64,000 bases of DNA from Leptolyngbya subtilissima AS-A7 (GTDB lineage: Bacteria > Cyanobacteriota > Cyanobacteriia > Phormidesmidales > Phormidesmidaceae): NCBI RefSeq assembly GCF_039962255.1, contig NZ_JAMPKY010000001.1, forward strand, positions 62,001-126,000. Reading direction: 5' to 3'. The position numbers were made by a program, and so were the translations under genes. The notes below the pieces were generated by a model. That model did no database searches, was not told where the DNA came from, and saw only the letters and a list, made by a program, of their open reading frames with translations. Shown one piece after another: positions 24,943 to 34,063 of this stretch (positions are counted from its first letter, which is position 1; each line of letters starts with the position of its first letter).

Positions 24943-26970
24943 ATGGAGTATTGGGAATTTCTGCTGCAAAAGGAGGGTGACCAGAGCTGGTTGCCCCTCG
25001 ATACATCCCAGGTAGAAATTCTGGAGGGCCGCTACCGAGTGATGGCCCATACTAGCCATACCAATACTCCGGTATATATTCAGATCGGCCAGCTGCTGCA
25101 CGATTCGCAAAGCGATTCTGGGACGGCTCGTTTCGCGAATCGCGTGCCACCTCAGCGCCGTAGTCTGCGTCGTCAGAGCCAGATCAACGAAAATGGCCTG
25201 ATGGTCGTCATGCCCTTTACTCGCCTAGGTGAGGGAACTTGGGATATTCAGTGCGCTAGCGCGATCGCCCCAGAGGCAAACCCGGAGGCTGCTAACGCCC
25301 CTTCACCTTGGCGCTATGCGGTGCAGCTGCAGGTGGTGGCCCAAGACTCTGCCGACGAGGGCGACTGGTTTGCCGACGACGGCAGTGCTGGCTTAGGCGC
25401 GATCGCCACCTCTCGCCAACCCTCAGCCGCTGGGTCAACATCGGCGGCCCCGGCGCCGGTCGTTGACCTTCAGACCGCAGCGGCGGCTATGGATGCGTTT
25501 CAAACCCAGCTGGCCAGCTCAGCTACAGCCCCCTTGCCCTACGGGCTATTGCTGCCCCACGCCGCGCTCTTGGGCAGTGCTGGCGAAAGCCTAGGGCTAA
25601 CGGCGACGGTGACTGGCCCCTCTGACGGTGAGCCATGCCCGCCCCTGACCCTGGTGCTACGGCTATCGGACCCCCAGACCGCGGTCACTGTGGCTATGGC
25701 TCCGGTACCGCTGGCAGTGGCAATGTTGCCCAGCACCATGACACTGACTGTAACTGTGCCCGCTCAGCTGTCGACCCGGCTACTGCTAGGGGAAGTAGGA
25801 CTCTTTGTCGAGACTGAGATAGCGGCCCTACAGCGATTTACGGTCACGGTGGATGTGGCCTCGCTGTTTGACTCGATCGCCAACCAGGCCGAAACCGAAT
25901 CAGGTCTAGACGTTGTCTTTCCGGCCGAAGACCCAGATGAGGACCCAGCCTCTCCCCAACCCCCCACCCCCGAGCTCAAAACCTGGGATATTGTCGGCCG
26001 GGCGGCACCGCCTCGGCAGATGCCCATTCTCACCCTGCCCCGCAACAGTCCTGAGCTGCCGCCCAAAATCTACTACCCCTCTCCCCACGAGGCGGCCGCT
26101 CGTCAACCGTCGCTGCCCCTAGTGGGTCGCCCCCGCTCCGTTTCCTCGCCTCCCGGCGATCGCAGCCTTGATAATCTGAGCGCCCCCGCTACGCCGAGCC
26201 CAGAGCCGGTCCGGGGGTTAAGCTTACCGCCCATTGCTTCGCCGCCCCAGGCCGACGACCCCATTGCCGTCTTGACTGGGCAGGCATCTCCTAGTGCCAC
26301 CCCTAAACCCCGTGACGCGGTACCCCAGTTGATTTCCCACGAGGCTATGGGGTTCAAAGACCTCAAGCTGCAGGACCGCTTCTGGAATCGGCTCAACGAG
26401 CTAGCCGTCAACCTTCAGCAGGAGGCGATCGAGCAGCGCCACGAGGTTGCCGCTGCCCCAGTGGAAACTCCGGTAGAAACCTCGTTTGAGCCGCCGCCGT
26501 TTGTCCCTTTTGCTGGAGAGGTGGTGATCTATGAAGACGAGGACCCTACTCTGCGTGATTTAGCCGCCGCCGCGGTGCCTGCCCCGGAGGCCGAGCCGCC
26601 AGAGACGGTGACCCCGCCCATGCCTACCCTAGAGCTGCCAGAGGGTGACCTGACTGCGGGTGAGCCAGTGGTCGTGACTCTGCGGGTGCCCTTTCATCCC
26701 AACCGCCTGTATCTCAAAGTGTGGATTACTGACCCTCAAACCCGCACCCTGGCCGACGAGCCGCGTCAGCTGCTCAATCTGCTGCCCAACGGCCAGGGGC
26801 AGCTTGAGGGTAATCTACAGCTAACGGCTCCCTTTGGCTGTCTGGAGGCGTGGTTTGAGGCCATTTCTGTGGATATGGTCACCCAGCAGGAAAGCTATAA
26901 AGCCTCGGTCAGTCGCGTGATCGCCCCTGCGGGACTCCCCCCGATCTCCCTAGACGAATTTCAGATTTAG
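24943..26970 (+). CDS. Large hypothetical protein, proline-rich, two beta-rich ends
   Basis: 675 aa, not recognised. The N-terminal 110 residues (MEYWEFLLQKEGDQSWLPLDTSQVEILEGRYRVMAHTSHTN...GLMVVMPFTRLGEGTWDIQC) look like a compact beta domain. Residues ~200-310 contain a second beta region (LGLTATVTGPSDG...LTLVLRLSDPQTAV). A long Pro/Ala/Glu linker (330-560) follows, holding one conserved-looking helix HEAMGFKDLKLQDRFWNRLNELAV. The last 100 residues (LELPEGDLTAGEPVVVTLRVPFHPNRLYLKVWITDPQTRTL) resemble an Ig-like or macroglobulin-type strand pattern. No signal peptide or TM helix, so cytoplasmic. Monocistronic. Confidence 0.75.
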   Translation: MEYWEFLLQKEGDQSWLPLDTSQVEILEGRYRVMAHTSHTNTPVYIQIGQLLHDSQSDSGTARFANRVPPQRRSLRRQSQINENGLMVVMPFTRLGEGTWDIQCASAIAPEANPEAANAPSPWRYAVQLQVVAQDSADEGDWFADDGSAGLGAIATSRQPSAAGSTSAAPAPVVDLQTAAAAMDAFQTQLASSATAPLPYGLLLPHAALLGSAGESLGLTATVTGPSDGEPCPPLTLVLRLSDPQTAVTVAMAPVPLAVAMLPSTMTLTVTVPAQLSTRLLLGEVGLFVETEIAALQRFTVTVDVASLFDSIANQAETESGLDVVFPAEDPDEDPASPQPPTPELKTWDIVGRAAPPRQMPILTLPRNSPELPPKIYYPSPHEAAARQPSLPLVGRPRSVSSPPGDRSLDNLSAPATPSPEPVRGLSLPPIASPPQADDPIAVLTGQASPSATPKPRDAVPQLISHEAMGFKDLKLQDRFWNRLNELAVNLQQEAIEQRHEVAAAPVETPVETSFEPPPFVPFAGEVVIYEDEDPTLRDLAAAAVPAPEAEPPETVTPPMPTLELPEGDLTAGEPVVVTLRVPFHPNRLYLKVWITDPQTRTLADEPRQLLNLLPNGQGQLEGNLQLTAPFGCLEAWFEAISVDMVTQQESYKASVSRVIAPAGLPPISLDEFQI

Positions 26971-27384
26971 AGACGTTCTCAACGGGCCTTCAGAAGAACA
27001 CAGAACCGTAAGGTGAGGTTTTGCAACGAATCCTAAGTAATTCCCGCAAAAACTAGGGTCCTATAGCGGTGATAACTCTACAATAATGGCGGCTTTTCTA
27101 AGCTAAATCGTGAGTTGGTTTGCTGACTTAATTCGTTTGAATTGAGCTTGGAAGAGTTTGTTTGGTCGTGACCGTTGGCCGTGGTTGGCTTAGGTCTGAG
27201 CTTGAGGCCAGCGACCCAAGTGTAGGTCTGGGTGACTAAGATTCAGCCGTTGGATATTGGGTCGTCAGCTTGACTATCAGACGGTCTGATAAGTGGTTGA
27301 GGTTAAAGGTTTGGCCCTAATTGCCAGCGCTAAGGTAAAGAAACTATTTCCCCCATCACAAATCGCTATCTAGGACGGGTGACA
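26971..27384. other. 414-bp intergenic region upstream of the SLH gene
   Basis: No credible ORF. It holds one clear palindrome (27275-27291, listed separately). The length suggests a long 5' leader or promoter region for the SLH gene. Confidence 0.5.
27275..27291. promoter_or_regulatory. Operator-like palindrome upstream of the SLH gene
   Basis: TATCAGA-CGG-TCTGATA, perfect 7-bp arms with a 3-nt spacer, about 94 bp before the SLH start codon. The size suits a dimeric repressor site (for example TetR-like), but the binding protein is unknown. Confidence 0.4.
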
Positions 27385-28722
27385 ATGAATTTTACGTCAA
27401 TGTTGAAAGCGGCTGTGCTGACTGCAGCTACCCTCGGGGTAGTAGGCGGAGCAGGGCATGCCGTTGCTCCCACCTCCACTTCAGTTCAGCCCGCGGTGCG
27501 TGAGACCGGCACGCTGCTGACCCAGGCCTTTGGCAACATCGCTATCAATCAGGCCAATTTTTTGGTGGTTGCGGTACCGGGAAGCACTTCCCAGCCCTAT
27601 CGACTCTATATTGTGGAGCAGCTGCAGCCCAATCCCCCCTGCTGGACGATTGCTAACCCTGGCGCCGAACCTACTCAAGTAAATGCCCTGTGGAATACCT
27701 TTGACTTTACGGGCGTCTGTCGCCTACAGCGCGATACCAATGGCTACGCTATCCGGTTGGCGGGGCAGGATCTGTCCGGGGTTCGGTTTGAGGTCAACCA
27801 GAAAGACGGTGATTTGCTGCTGCAGTTTGCTCCCAGCACCGTTTCTCGCGAGCGTATCACTATCGGTCGCGCCAACGGCATAAGCCCTACAGGCTTCACG
27901 CAGCTCGATCTCAACCCAGGCTGGTCACTGACTAAGCGCACCTTTAACGGGGCGATCGTTAGCTCGCACCTGGTGTACTTCACCAACGACTTGACCCTGG
28001 CGCAGCTTCAAGGCGGGCAAACTGGTGGTGGCACACCTCCTGTTACAACGCCGCCCGTGACGCCGCCCGCCGTGGCCTTTAACGATATTCGAGGCAACCG
28101 CTATGCTGCCGAGATCACCCGGGCGTCTAGCCTAGGAGTTATTGCCGGATTTTCTGAGGATGGCACCTTCCGGCCTACTGCGCCGCTGACCCGCGAGCAG
28201 GCGGTTTCTGTAATGATGGAAACCGCCCGGAAAGTTCTGCCAACTTCGACGCTGGCTAACCTACCCCAAGCGGTCTCTATCGCCCCCTTTTCTGACGTAG
28301 CTGCCAACCGTTGGAGTGCAGTCAAGATTCAGCAGGCCAAGCAGCTGGGCATCGTGACCGGGGACGCTGGCACCGGCAACTTCCGCCCAACCGACAATGT
28401 CTCTCGGGCCGAGCTGATGGCAATGACCTACAAGCTGGCCCTTGTGCGAGCCAACGCTAGCGCGGCGGGTAGTACGCCCGGCGTCAGCCCGGCACCAGCC
28501 ACCGTAGGAATTATTCCTAACATCAGCAACCCGCCCACCTTCACCGACATCGGCGGTCACTGGGGCGAGGCTACGATTAAGCAGATGGCGGCCTTCTGTG
28601 CGATCGCAACCCCCCTCAACGAAACCGGAACCAGCTTTTCGCCCAACTCCAACGCGCTGCGTGACTACACCGCCGCCGTTGCCGTGCGGGCTATTGACTG
28701 TCCGGCTGCTCGACCCCAGTAG
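27385..28722 (+). CDS. DUF3747 plus SLH-repeat surface protein
   Basis: 445 aa from ATG 27385. Signal peptide KAAVLTAATLGVVGGAGHAVA. Residues 45-205 are a DUF3747-type domain (FGNIAINQANFLVVAVPG...PPCWTIANPG...FDFTGVCRLQRDTNGYAIRLAGQDL). After a Pro/Thr linker, three SLH repeats follow: FNDIRGNRYAAEITRASSLGVIAGFSEDGTFRPTAPLTREQAV, FSDVAANRWSAVKIQQAKQLGIVTG and a shorter FTDIGGHWGEATIKQMAAFCAIA. SLH repeats tether proteins to cell-wall polymer, so it is probably an outer surface or periplasmic protein. Confidence 0.92.
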   Translation: MNFTSMLKAAVLTAATLGVVGGAGHAVAPTSTSVQPAVRETGTLLTQAFGNIAINQANFLVVAVPGSTSQPYRLYIVEQLQPNPPCWTIANPGAEPTQVNALWNTFDFTGVCRLQRDTNGYAIRLAGQDLSGVRFEVNQKDGDLLLQFAPSTVSRERITIGRANGISPTGFTQLDLNPGWSLTKRTFNGAIVSSHLVYFTNDLTLAQLQGGQTGGGTPPVTTPPVTPPAVAFNDIRGNRYAAEITRASSLGVIAGFSEDGTFRPTAPLTREQAVSVMMETARKVLPTSTLANLPQAVSIAPFSDVAANRWSAVKIQQAKQLGIVTGDAGTGNFRPTDNVSRAELMAMTYKLALVRANASAAGSTPGVSPAPATVGIIPNISNPPTFTDIGGHWGEATIKQMAAFCAIATPLNETGTSFSPNSNALRDYTAAVAVRAIDCPAARPQ

Positions 28723-28755
28723 GTCAGCTAAGTCATAACTAGGCACTAACTTCAG

Positions 28756-28787
28756 GGTGAGTTCCAAACGGAACTCACCTTTTTTTT
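28756..28787 (+). terminator. Strong intrinsic terminator after the SLH gene
   Basis: GGTGAGTTCC-AAAC-GGAACTCACC, a perfect 10-bp stem with a tetraloop, followed by eight Ts. About 33 bp after the stop codon. Confidence 0.95.
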
Positions 28788-28800
28788 CGAGTTGTCTGGC

Positions 28801-29661
28801 TTAGCGCACCGCGCAAAGCAGCCCGTAGCGAATTAGGCCGTTATACAACCCCTGGCGCATCGGCCCCAGGGCCAGCGCCCCTTGGAGGGTGCCAGGCCCC
28901 GCCTGAATCAACCCTGCTAGGCCTTCAAGGCTGAGGGCCGAGGCAATCACCTCATCCCAAAAGGGAGCGACCGCTAGCGACCAGTCGGCGGCTTTTAGTT
29001 GGTCAAAGCCGCAGTTTTGGGCGATCGCCTCATAGTCAGGCAGAGAAATCACGTAAGGCAGGCCATAGACACGATAAATCCAGTCGAGCTGCCGCTGCTC
29101 TAGCCAGGTCAACGGCCCTCCCAGTGAATCCGTAGGGCGGTGGCACCAGGTGGCCATCAGCAGTTTGCCCCCTGGCTTCAGCACCCGGTAGCACTCCTGC
29201 AAAAATGCCACCTTGTCGGGCATGTGCTCCCCGCTCTCCATCGACCACACCAAGTCAAAGCTGTGGTCAGCAAAGGGAGCATTCAAAGCATCCGCGACCT
29301 GAAACGTTGCACAAGGAGCACCATCGCCGCTCAAACCCGCTGCTGTAGCCCGCTCTGTGGCTCGCTGGGCCTGCAATGGGCTGAGGGTAATGCCGGTCAC
29401 TCGGGCCCCAAACCGGTTCGCCAATTCGAGGGCGCTGCCGCCAATGCCGCAGCCGCAGTCGAGAATAGTCTCCGCCTGGGTAATGCCCCCCCAGGTCAAA
29501 CATTCGTCAATGAGATCAATTTGGGCTTGGCGACGATTTTTGCGCTGACGGCCATCGGCCCCGTAGTAGCCGTGGTGCATGTGCTCACCCCAGATCTGCT
29601 CCCACAGCCCAGAGGAGTCGTCATAGAACGTCTGAATCTTCTTGTACAGGGCATTGGTCAT
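28801..29661 (-). CDS. Gamma-tocopherol methyltransferase
   Basis: SAM-dependent methyltransferase that converts gamma- to alpha-tocopherol. The N-terminal signature FYDDSSGLWEQIWGEHMHHGYYG and HMPDKVAFLQECYRVLKPGGKLLMATWCHRP agree closely with cyanobacterial tocopherol methyltransferases (slr0089 type) as I remember them. SAM motif ILDCGCGIGGSALELA at about residue 65. 286 aa, full length. Unlike the MPBQ methyltransferase it has no C-terminal TM helix. Confidence 0.9.
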   Translation of the reverse strand: MTNALYKKIQTFYDDSSGLWEQIWGEHMHHGYYGADGRQRKNRRQAQIDLIDECLTWGGITQAETILDCGCGIGGSALELANRFGARVTGITLSPLQAQRATERATAAGLSGDGAPCATFQVADALNAPFADHSFDLVWSMESGEHMPDKVAFLQECYRVLKPGGKLLMATWCHRPTDSLGGPLTWLEQRQLDWIYRVYGLPYVISLPDYEAIAQNCGFDQLKAADWSLAVAPFWDEVIASALSLEGLAGLIQAGPGTLQGALALGPMRQGLYNGLIRYGLLCAVR

Positions 29662-29787
29662 GACAACTCGACACCTAGAGAACAGCTTGGCTAGCCGGTT
29701 AAATCTTGCGGCATAGTGGTCGAGAGCGTCAACTCGTGAAAATATAGGGTTGCCTCTCTACTCCGTGTCTTGCGGAATGCCCAACCT

Positions 29788-31128
29788 ATGCAGATGACGG
29801 TTCCGCGCACCATATGCCTTGGTTTTTTAGTATTAATTGCCATTGGTACAATTTTATTGGCGTTGCCCATATCTAGCACTCAGCAAGGCTGGGGTGACCC
29901 CCTGGTAGCCCTATTCACAGCCACCTCCGCTGTCTGCGTCACCGGGCTAGTTGTGGTCGATACGGGTACCTACTTTTCTGACTTTGGCGAAGCGACTATT
30001 CTCGCGCTAATTCAGGTCGGAGGGCTCGGCTACATGACCGTCAACACCTTTCTGCTGCTGCTGCTGGGGCGACGGTTGGGGCTGCGAGAACGACTCGCTA
30101 TTCAGCAGTCCATGGATAACTCAGTGCTGGCAGGCGGTAAGCCTCTGATCCTCTCGATCATTGCCATGACGCTGTCCGTTGAACTGACGGGCTTGTTTTG
30201 CCTATATCCGATCTTTAGTCGAGACTACGGGCCTAGCTATGGGCTATGGCTCTCTATGTTCCATAGTGTCAGCGCCTTCAACAATGCGGGTTTTGGCCTG
30301 TTTAAAGACAACATTGTTGGCTATGCGCTCGATCCTTGGGTCAACGCGGTAATCACCGCCCTAGTCATCCTAGGTGGCATTGGTTACCAGGTGATTATGG
30401 AGTTCCTGTCATGGGCCCGCAATCGCCTGAACGGCAACCGCTGCCGTAACCCGTTTTCCCTCCACTTCAAAATTGTCACCAGCACTACCGCCGTACTTTT
30501 GGCCCTAGGCACCCTGGCATTTTTTCTGATTGAGTACCAAAACCCCGACACCCTGGGACCGGTGGCTCCCCAGCACAAGCTGCTGATGGCCTGGTTTCAG
30601 TCTGTTATAGCCCGCACCGCCGGATTTAACAGCATTGATATTGGTGCGATGGGCAACGCTTCACTGTTCATCATGATTGCTCTGATGTTTGTCGGCGCTA
30701 GCCCCGGCAGCACCGGCGGCGGCATTAAAACCACTACCCTGAGAATTTTGCTAGCCTGCACTCGTATGGCCCTTCAAGGCAAAGAGCAGGTTCTTCTGTT
30801 TCGGCGGCAGATTGCTACTATTCGCGTGCTGAAGGCGATCTCCGTGGTGGTGGGCTCGGGACTGGCGGTCGTCGCAGCTACGGCCCTAGTGTCTCTGACT
30901 AATCCAACCGTAGGCTTTATCGATATTCTCTTTGAGGCTGTGTCTGCATTTGCCACGGTGGGGCTGTCTACCGGCATTACCGCCGACCTCTCTGACGTTG
31001 GTAAGTACGTGATTGCTTTCACCATGTACTTGGGGCGGGTAGGCGTACTGCTGTTTATGGCGGCACTGCTTGGCGATCCTAAACCATCCTCTGTGCAGTA
31101 TCCCGAAGAAGAGTTGCTGATTGGCTAA
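29788..31128 (+). CDS. ktrB: Potassium uptake protein KtrB/TrkH family
   Basis: 446 aa from ATG 29788. Four M1-P-M2 repeats with selectivity-filter glycines: ATSAVCVTGLVV, SAFNNAGFGLF, ARTAGFNSIDIG and FATVGLSTGITA, and the intramembrane gate loop ASPGSTGGGIKTTTLR. This is the Ktr/Trk potassium (Na-dependent) channel subunit used in osmotic adaptation. Its regulatory partner KtrA (RCK domain) is not next to it in this window. Confidence 0.95.
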   Translation: MQMTVPRTICLGFLVLIAIGTILLALPISSTQQGWGDPLVALFTATSAVCVTGLVVVDTGTYFSDFGEATILALIQVGGLGYMTVNTFLLLLLGRRLGLRERLAIQQSMDNSVLAGGKPLILSIIAMTLSVELTGLFCLYPIFSRDYGPSYGLWLSMFHSVSAFNNAGFGLFKDNIVGYALDPWVNAVITALVILGGIGYQVIMEFLSWARNRLNGNRCRNPFSLHFKIVTSTTAVLLALGTLAFFLIEYQNPDTLGPVAPQHKLLMAWFQSVIARTAGFNSIDIGAMGNASLFIMIALMFVGASPGSTGGGIKTTTLRILLACTRMALQGKEQVLLFRRQIATIRVLKAISVVVGSGLAVVAATALVSLTNPTVGFIDILFEAVSAFATVGLSTGITADLSDVGKYVIAFTMYLGRVGVLLFMAALLGDPKPSSVQYPEEELLIG

Positions 31129-31132
31129 TCTC

Positions 31133-31342
31133 TCAGGCAGGACGGGGATAGATAGCAAAAAGGGGAGCCGTTGACTCCCCCGGATGAGTATTTGTATGGT
31201 CTGATGGCGATCGCCCCCCTAGGCGCTTACGCAAAGTTTGCTGTCGTTTTTGCAGCTGGCGCTGGCGGGCGGCACCGCCTCGCCCTTTGTCATTGCGACC
31301 CAGCTTACGGGGCGACTCCCATCGTTTCAGGCGCTGCGCCAT
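31133..31342 (-). CDS. Possible small basic protein (69 aa)
   Basis: Not recognised. The ATG at 31342 is preceded by GGGAG at 6-nt spacing. The first 43 residues are very basic and regular (MAQRLKRWESPRKLGRNDKG, then RGGAARQRQLQKRQQTLRKR). The last 25 residues look unstructured, and their DNA includes a minus-strand hairpin (31162-31181, GGGGAG/CTCCCC) followed by five Ts, which would terminate the transcript before or near the stop. So either the ORF is real with a terminator overlapping its end, or only the N-terminal part is an ancient coding remnant. Confidence 0.4.
   Translation of the reverse strand: MAQRLKRWESPRKLGRNDKGRGGAARQRQLQKRQQTLRKRLGGRSPSDHTNTHPGESTAPLFAIYPRPA
31158..31182 (-). 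terminator. Hairpin with T-run on the minus strand
   Basis: On the minus strand GGGGAG-TCAACGG-CTCCCC is followed by TTTTT. It fits an intrinsic terminator for the small basic ORF to its right. Confidence 0.5.
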
Positions 31343-31456
31343 GGCTAACTCCCATTAACTATTTGACTATCTTCCCAATGCTATCCTTCTCTGTCGGGGA
31401 TGGGTAGCCAGAGGGGCTATTTGAGGTGAGGAAACCATCCTTAACTAACTACAGAA

Positions 31457-31486
31457 AAAGCTCCCCGTGAGACCACAGGGAGCTTT
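31457..31486 (-). terminator. Terminator after rplL
   Basis: AAAGCTCCC and GGGAGCTTT form a perfect 9-bp stem with a 12-nt loop. Read on the minus strand it ends in TTTTT, 34 bp after the rplL stop, closing the rplKAJL operon. Confidence 0.9.
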
Positions 31487-31519
31487 CTAACGTTTTAGCC
31501 TCAGTGGCAAAACGTCAGG

Positions 31520-31927
31520 CTACTTGATAGCAACCTTGCCGCCGGCTTCTTCGAGCTGCTTCTTGGCATCTTCGGCGTCGTCTTTGGTGGTGGCTTCCTT
31601 GACGGCCTTGGGAGCGGCTTCCACCAGTTCCTTGGCTTCCTTCAGACCCAGACCGGTCAGGCTGCGCACAACCTTAAGAACGGCGATCTTCTTGTCAGCG
31701 GGGACTTCTTCGAGAACGACGTCAAATTCAGTCTTCTCTTCTTCAGGCTCGGCAGCAGCGGCACCACCGCCACCCATCATGCCGGGGGCCATCATCATCA
31801 TGCCGCCGCCAGCGGAGGCAGAGGCGTCAACACCAAAGGCTTCCTCAATTTGCTTGACCAGCTCGGAAGCTTCTAGCAGAGAAAGGGTCTTTAGCTGTTC
31901 GAGAATTTCATCGGTTTTAGCAGACAT
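31520..31927 (-). CDS. rplL: 50S ribosomal protein L7/L12
   Basis: Stalk protein that recruits translational GTPases. 135 aa: N-terminal dimerisation helices ([26 protein letters not shown]), an Ala/Gly/Met-rich hinge ([27 protein letters not shown]) and the C-terminal domain ([37 protein letters not shown]). The hinge has an unusual run of methionines and glycines, seen also in some other cyanobacteria. Last gene of the operon. Confidence 0.98.
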   Translation of the reverse strand: MSAKTDEILEQLKTLSLLEASELVKQIEEAFGVDASASAGGGMMMMAPGMMGGGGAAAAEPEEEKTEFDVVLEEVPADKKIAVLKVVRSLTGLGLKEAKELVEAAPKAVKEATTKDDAEDAKKQLEEAGGKVAIK

Positions 31928-31988
31928 AGTTACCGGTTAACTCCTGGTTGAAAACAATTAAACACAGACAAAATCGTGAGAGATGAGC

Positions 31989-32549
31989 CTAGGCTGCATC
32001 TTTCTCGGAGACTGCCTTGATAGCACGGACCAGAGATGCGGGCACCTCTTTGACACCCACCGCTAGTTTGGTCGGTACTGCGTTGACGCCCACGGCCACC
32101 CGAGTCGGCATCGCCTTGATTGCTCCAGCCAGACGAGCCATAAGCTCTTCCTTGGTGGGCAGTTCGGTGATGGCCTTAATCTGGTCTTCGTTCAGGGCCT
32201 GACCTTCCATGACACCGCCACGCAGGGTGGTTTTTTTGGTGTCTTTTTGGAATGCCTGGTATTCCTTGATTGCCCCGCCAAAGTCTTCTTTAACTAGCAC
32301 AAAGGCCGAAGAATCTTTGAGGAACTCAGTGATGGGTTGCCAGTTTTCGTTGCCGTCAACGGCGATCCGCATCAGCGTGTTTTTGGCAATCTTACACTCG
32401 GCACCCTTGGGGCGTAGCCGGTTGCGTAGGTCGCTGATTTCCGATACCGTCAGACCTTTGTAATCAATCACAAAGGCTAGCTGGGCATCGTCTAGCAGGG
32501 CCTGAATTTCGGCCACCAGCTCTTTCTTATTCGCTAGGGTTCTCCCCAT
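31989..32549 (-). CDS. rplJ: 50S ribosomal protein L10
   Basis: Base of the L12 stalk and autoregulator of its own mRNA. 186 aa: MGRTLANKKELVAEIQALLDDAQLAFVIDYKGLTVSEISDLRNRLRPKGAECKIAKNTL is the L10 core; the C-terminal helix that carries L12 dimers spans roughly residues 135-180. AGGAGGTGAG gives a strong SD. An L10-leader with attenuator lies upstream. Confidence 0.98.
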   Translation of the reverse strand: MGRTLANKKELVAEIQALLDDAQLAFVIDYKGLTVSEISDLRNRLRPKGAECKIAKNTLMRIAVDGNENWQPITEFLKDSSAFVLVKEDFGGAIKEYQAFQKDTKKTTLRGGVMEGQALNEDQIKAITELPTKEELMARLAGAIKAMPTRVAVGVNAVPTKLAVGVKEVPASLVRAIKAVSEKDAA

Positions 32550-32615
32550 ATCGATCTCACCTCCTTTAAGTTGGGGATTGGGAACTTAATTACCCGATCC
32601 AGATTTAGATTTAGC

Positions 32616-32800
32616 CCTTAGTAAAACAAAACCCCGACAGCTCTGCCGGGGTAGACCAACAACCCAAAGTGCTCAGCTTGGGCAAGAGCACCGTAGTCAT
32701 TTACGTCAACCTCGGCAGGGTTTATGCAACGCTGGGCGGCTACCTGCTGTCTCCGGTCGTCTATGCAATTGTGAGGGGTTGTGTCAGTGGGCGTAACTCC
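32616..32800 (-). promoter_or_regulatory. Ribosomal protein L10 leader with attenuator
   Basis: In the gap between rplA and rplJ, the minus strand reads AGACAGCAGG (ending near 32743) then, after about 25 nt, CCTGCCGAGG, the paired elements of the L10 leader RNA that binds the L10(L12)4 complex. Downstream a terminator hairpin CCCCGGCAGAGCTGTCGGGG followed by TTTTGTTTT (about 32624-32654) would allow premature termination. Established for Bacillus L10 leaders; the match here is by eye. Confidence 0.75.
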
Positions 32801-32828
32801 TGGTTGGCTGGGGTAAAACTTGTTGGGC

Positions 32829-33542
32829 CTAGACCGCGTCGGACATCTTGAAGTCGCGCAGGGCATTCACATCGAGACGGATGGAGGGACCCATGGTGGA
32901 GGCGATCGCTACGGTTCTCCAGTAGCGGCCCTTGGCACCAGACGGACGATTGCGGTCAACGGTCTCTTGCAGCGCTTTGAGGTTGACCAGCAAATCTTCA
33001 GCGCTAAAGTCGGCCTTGCCAAACATAACATGGACGATGCCTGTTTTGTCGGCGCGAAACTCTAACTTACCTGCTTTGAACTCATCAATTGCTTTAGCCA
33101 AGTCAAAGGTTACGGTGCCGCCCTTGGGGGAGGGCATCAGGCCACGGGGACCGAGTTGACGACCAAGCTTGGCTACCTGAGGCATCACGTCGGGGGTAGC
33201 AATCAGAACGTCGAAGTCCATCATGCCCTTCTGAATTTCGTCGATGAGCTCTTCAGATCCCGCCAAGTCAGCTCCAGCAGCGGTGGCCTCAGCCACTTTT
33301 TCGCCCTTAGCAATGACGGCGACTCGAATGGTTTGCCCCGTGCCCTTGGGCAAAATGACCGTAGTACGCAGCTGCTGGTCGGTGTACTTGGGGTCAATAC
33401 CCAAGCGAATGTGGGCCTCGGCCGACTCAACAAACTTAGCGGTAGCGGTTTCTTTTAGCAGCTCTAGAGCCTCTATGGGTTCATAGAGACGGTCTTCTAC
33501 TTTGGCCTGGGCTTCGCGCAGGCGCTTGGATACTTTAGGCAT
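32829..33542 (-). CDS. rplA: 50S ribosomal protein L1
   Basis: L1 stalk protein, moves deacylated tRNA out of the E site. 237 aa from ATG 33542 (AAGGAG upstream), starting [20 protein letters not shown]; the longer frame to 33617 is not family sequence. Landmarks: [63 protein letters not shown] and the C-terminal [11 protein letters not shown]. Confidence 0.98.
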   Translation of the reverse strand: MPKVSKRLREAQAKVEDRLYEPIEALELLKETATAKFVESAEAHIRLGIDPKYTDQQLRTTVILPKGTGQTIRVAVIAKGEKVAEATAAGADLAGSEELIDEIQKGMMDFDVLIATPDVMPQVAKLGRQLGPRGLMPSPKGGTVTFDLAKAIDEFKAGKLEFRADKTGIVHVMFGKADFSAEDLLVNLKALQETVDRNRPSGAKGRYWRTVAIASTMGPSIRLDVNALRDFKMSDAV

Positions 33543-33634
33543 GGTGGTCTCCTTGGGGTCAAACGAAGCAATGCCTCTTCCCCGTAGTGTGAATAAGTGA
33601 AACTTGGTTACAGCCAATAGCCTAGGGCAATGGC

Positions 33635-34060
33635 TTAGTCAGAAATGGTAACACCCATGTTGCGGGCGGTACCCTCGACAATGTTCATGGCTGCCTCAAT
33701 GTCGTTGGCGTTAAGGTCAGGCATTTTAGTCTCGGCAATTTCTTTGAGCTGAGCCCGGGTAATGGAACCCACTTTCTTGGTGCGGGGCTCGCCCGAACCA
33801 CGCTCAATGCCCGCTGCTTTTTTAATTAGTACTGAGGCTGGCGGCGTCTTGAGAATAAAGGTAAAGCTGCGATCTTCAAAGACCGAGATCTCAACCGGTA
33901 TCACCAGACCCACTTTCTCCTGGGTACGGGCGTTGTACTCTTTGCAGAACGCCATGATGTTAACCCCGTGCTGACCCAAAGCTGGGCCGACGGGGGGAGC
34001 TGGGTTGGCCTTGCCAGCAGGAAGTGCCAGCTTAATTAGCGCTACAACTTTCTTAGCCAT
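33635..34060 (-). CDS. rplK: 50S ribosomal protein L11
   Basis: GTPase-centre protein that binds the thiostrepton loop of 23S rRNA. 141 aa: N-terminal [35 protein letters not shown] with the proline-rich switch, and the C-terminal RNA-binding domain ending [23 protein letters not shown]. Starts 3 bp after nusG. Confidence 0.98.
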   Translation of the reverse strand: MAKKVVALIKLALPAGKANPAPPVGPALGQHGVNIMAFCKEYNARTQEKVGLVIPVEISVFEDRSFTFILKTPPASVLIKKAAGIERGSGEPRTKKVGSITRAQLKEIAETKMPDLNANDIEAAMNIVEGTARNMGVTISD

Positions 34061-34063
34061 TAA

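Noticed and set aside
24742-25110. Minus-strand ORF overlapping the start of the 675-aa gene
   Set aside because: Overlaps the conserved-looking N-terminal domain of the large plus-strand protein and has no family features.
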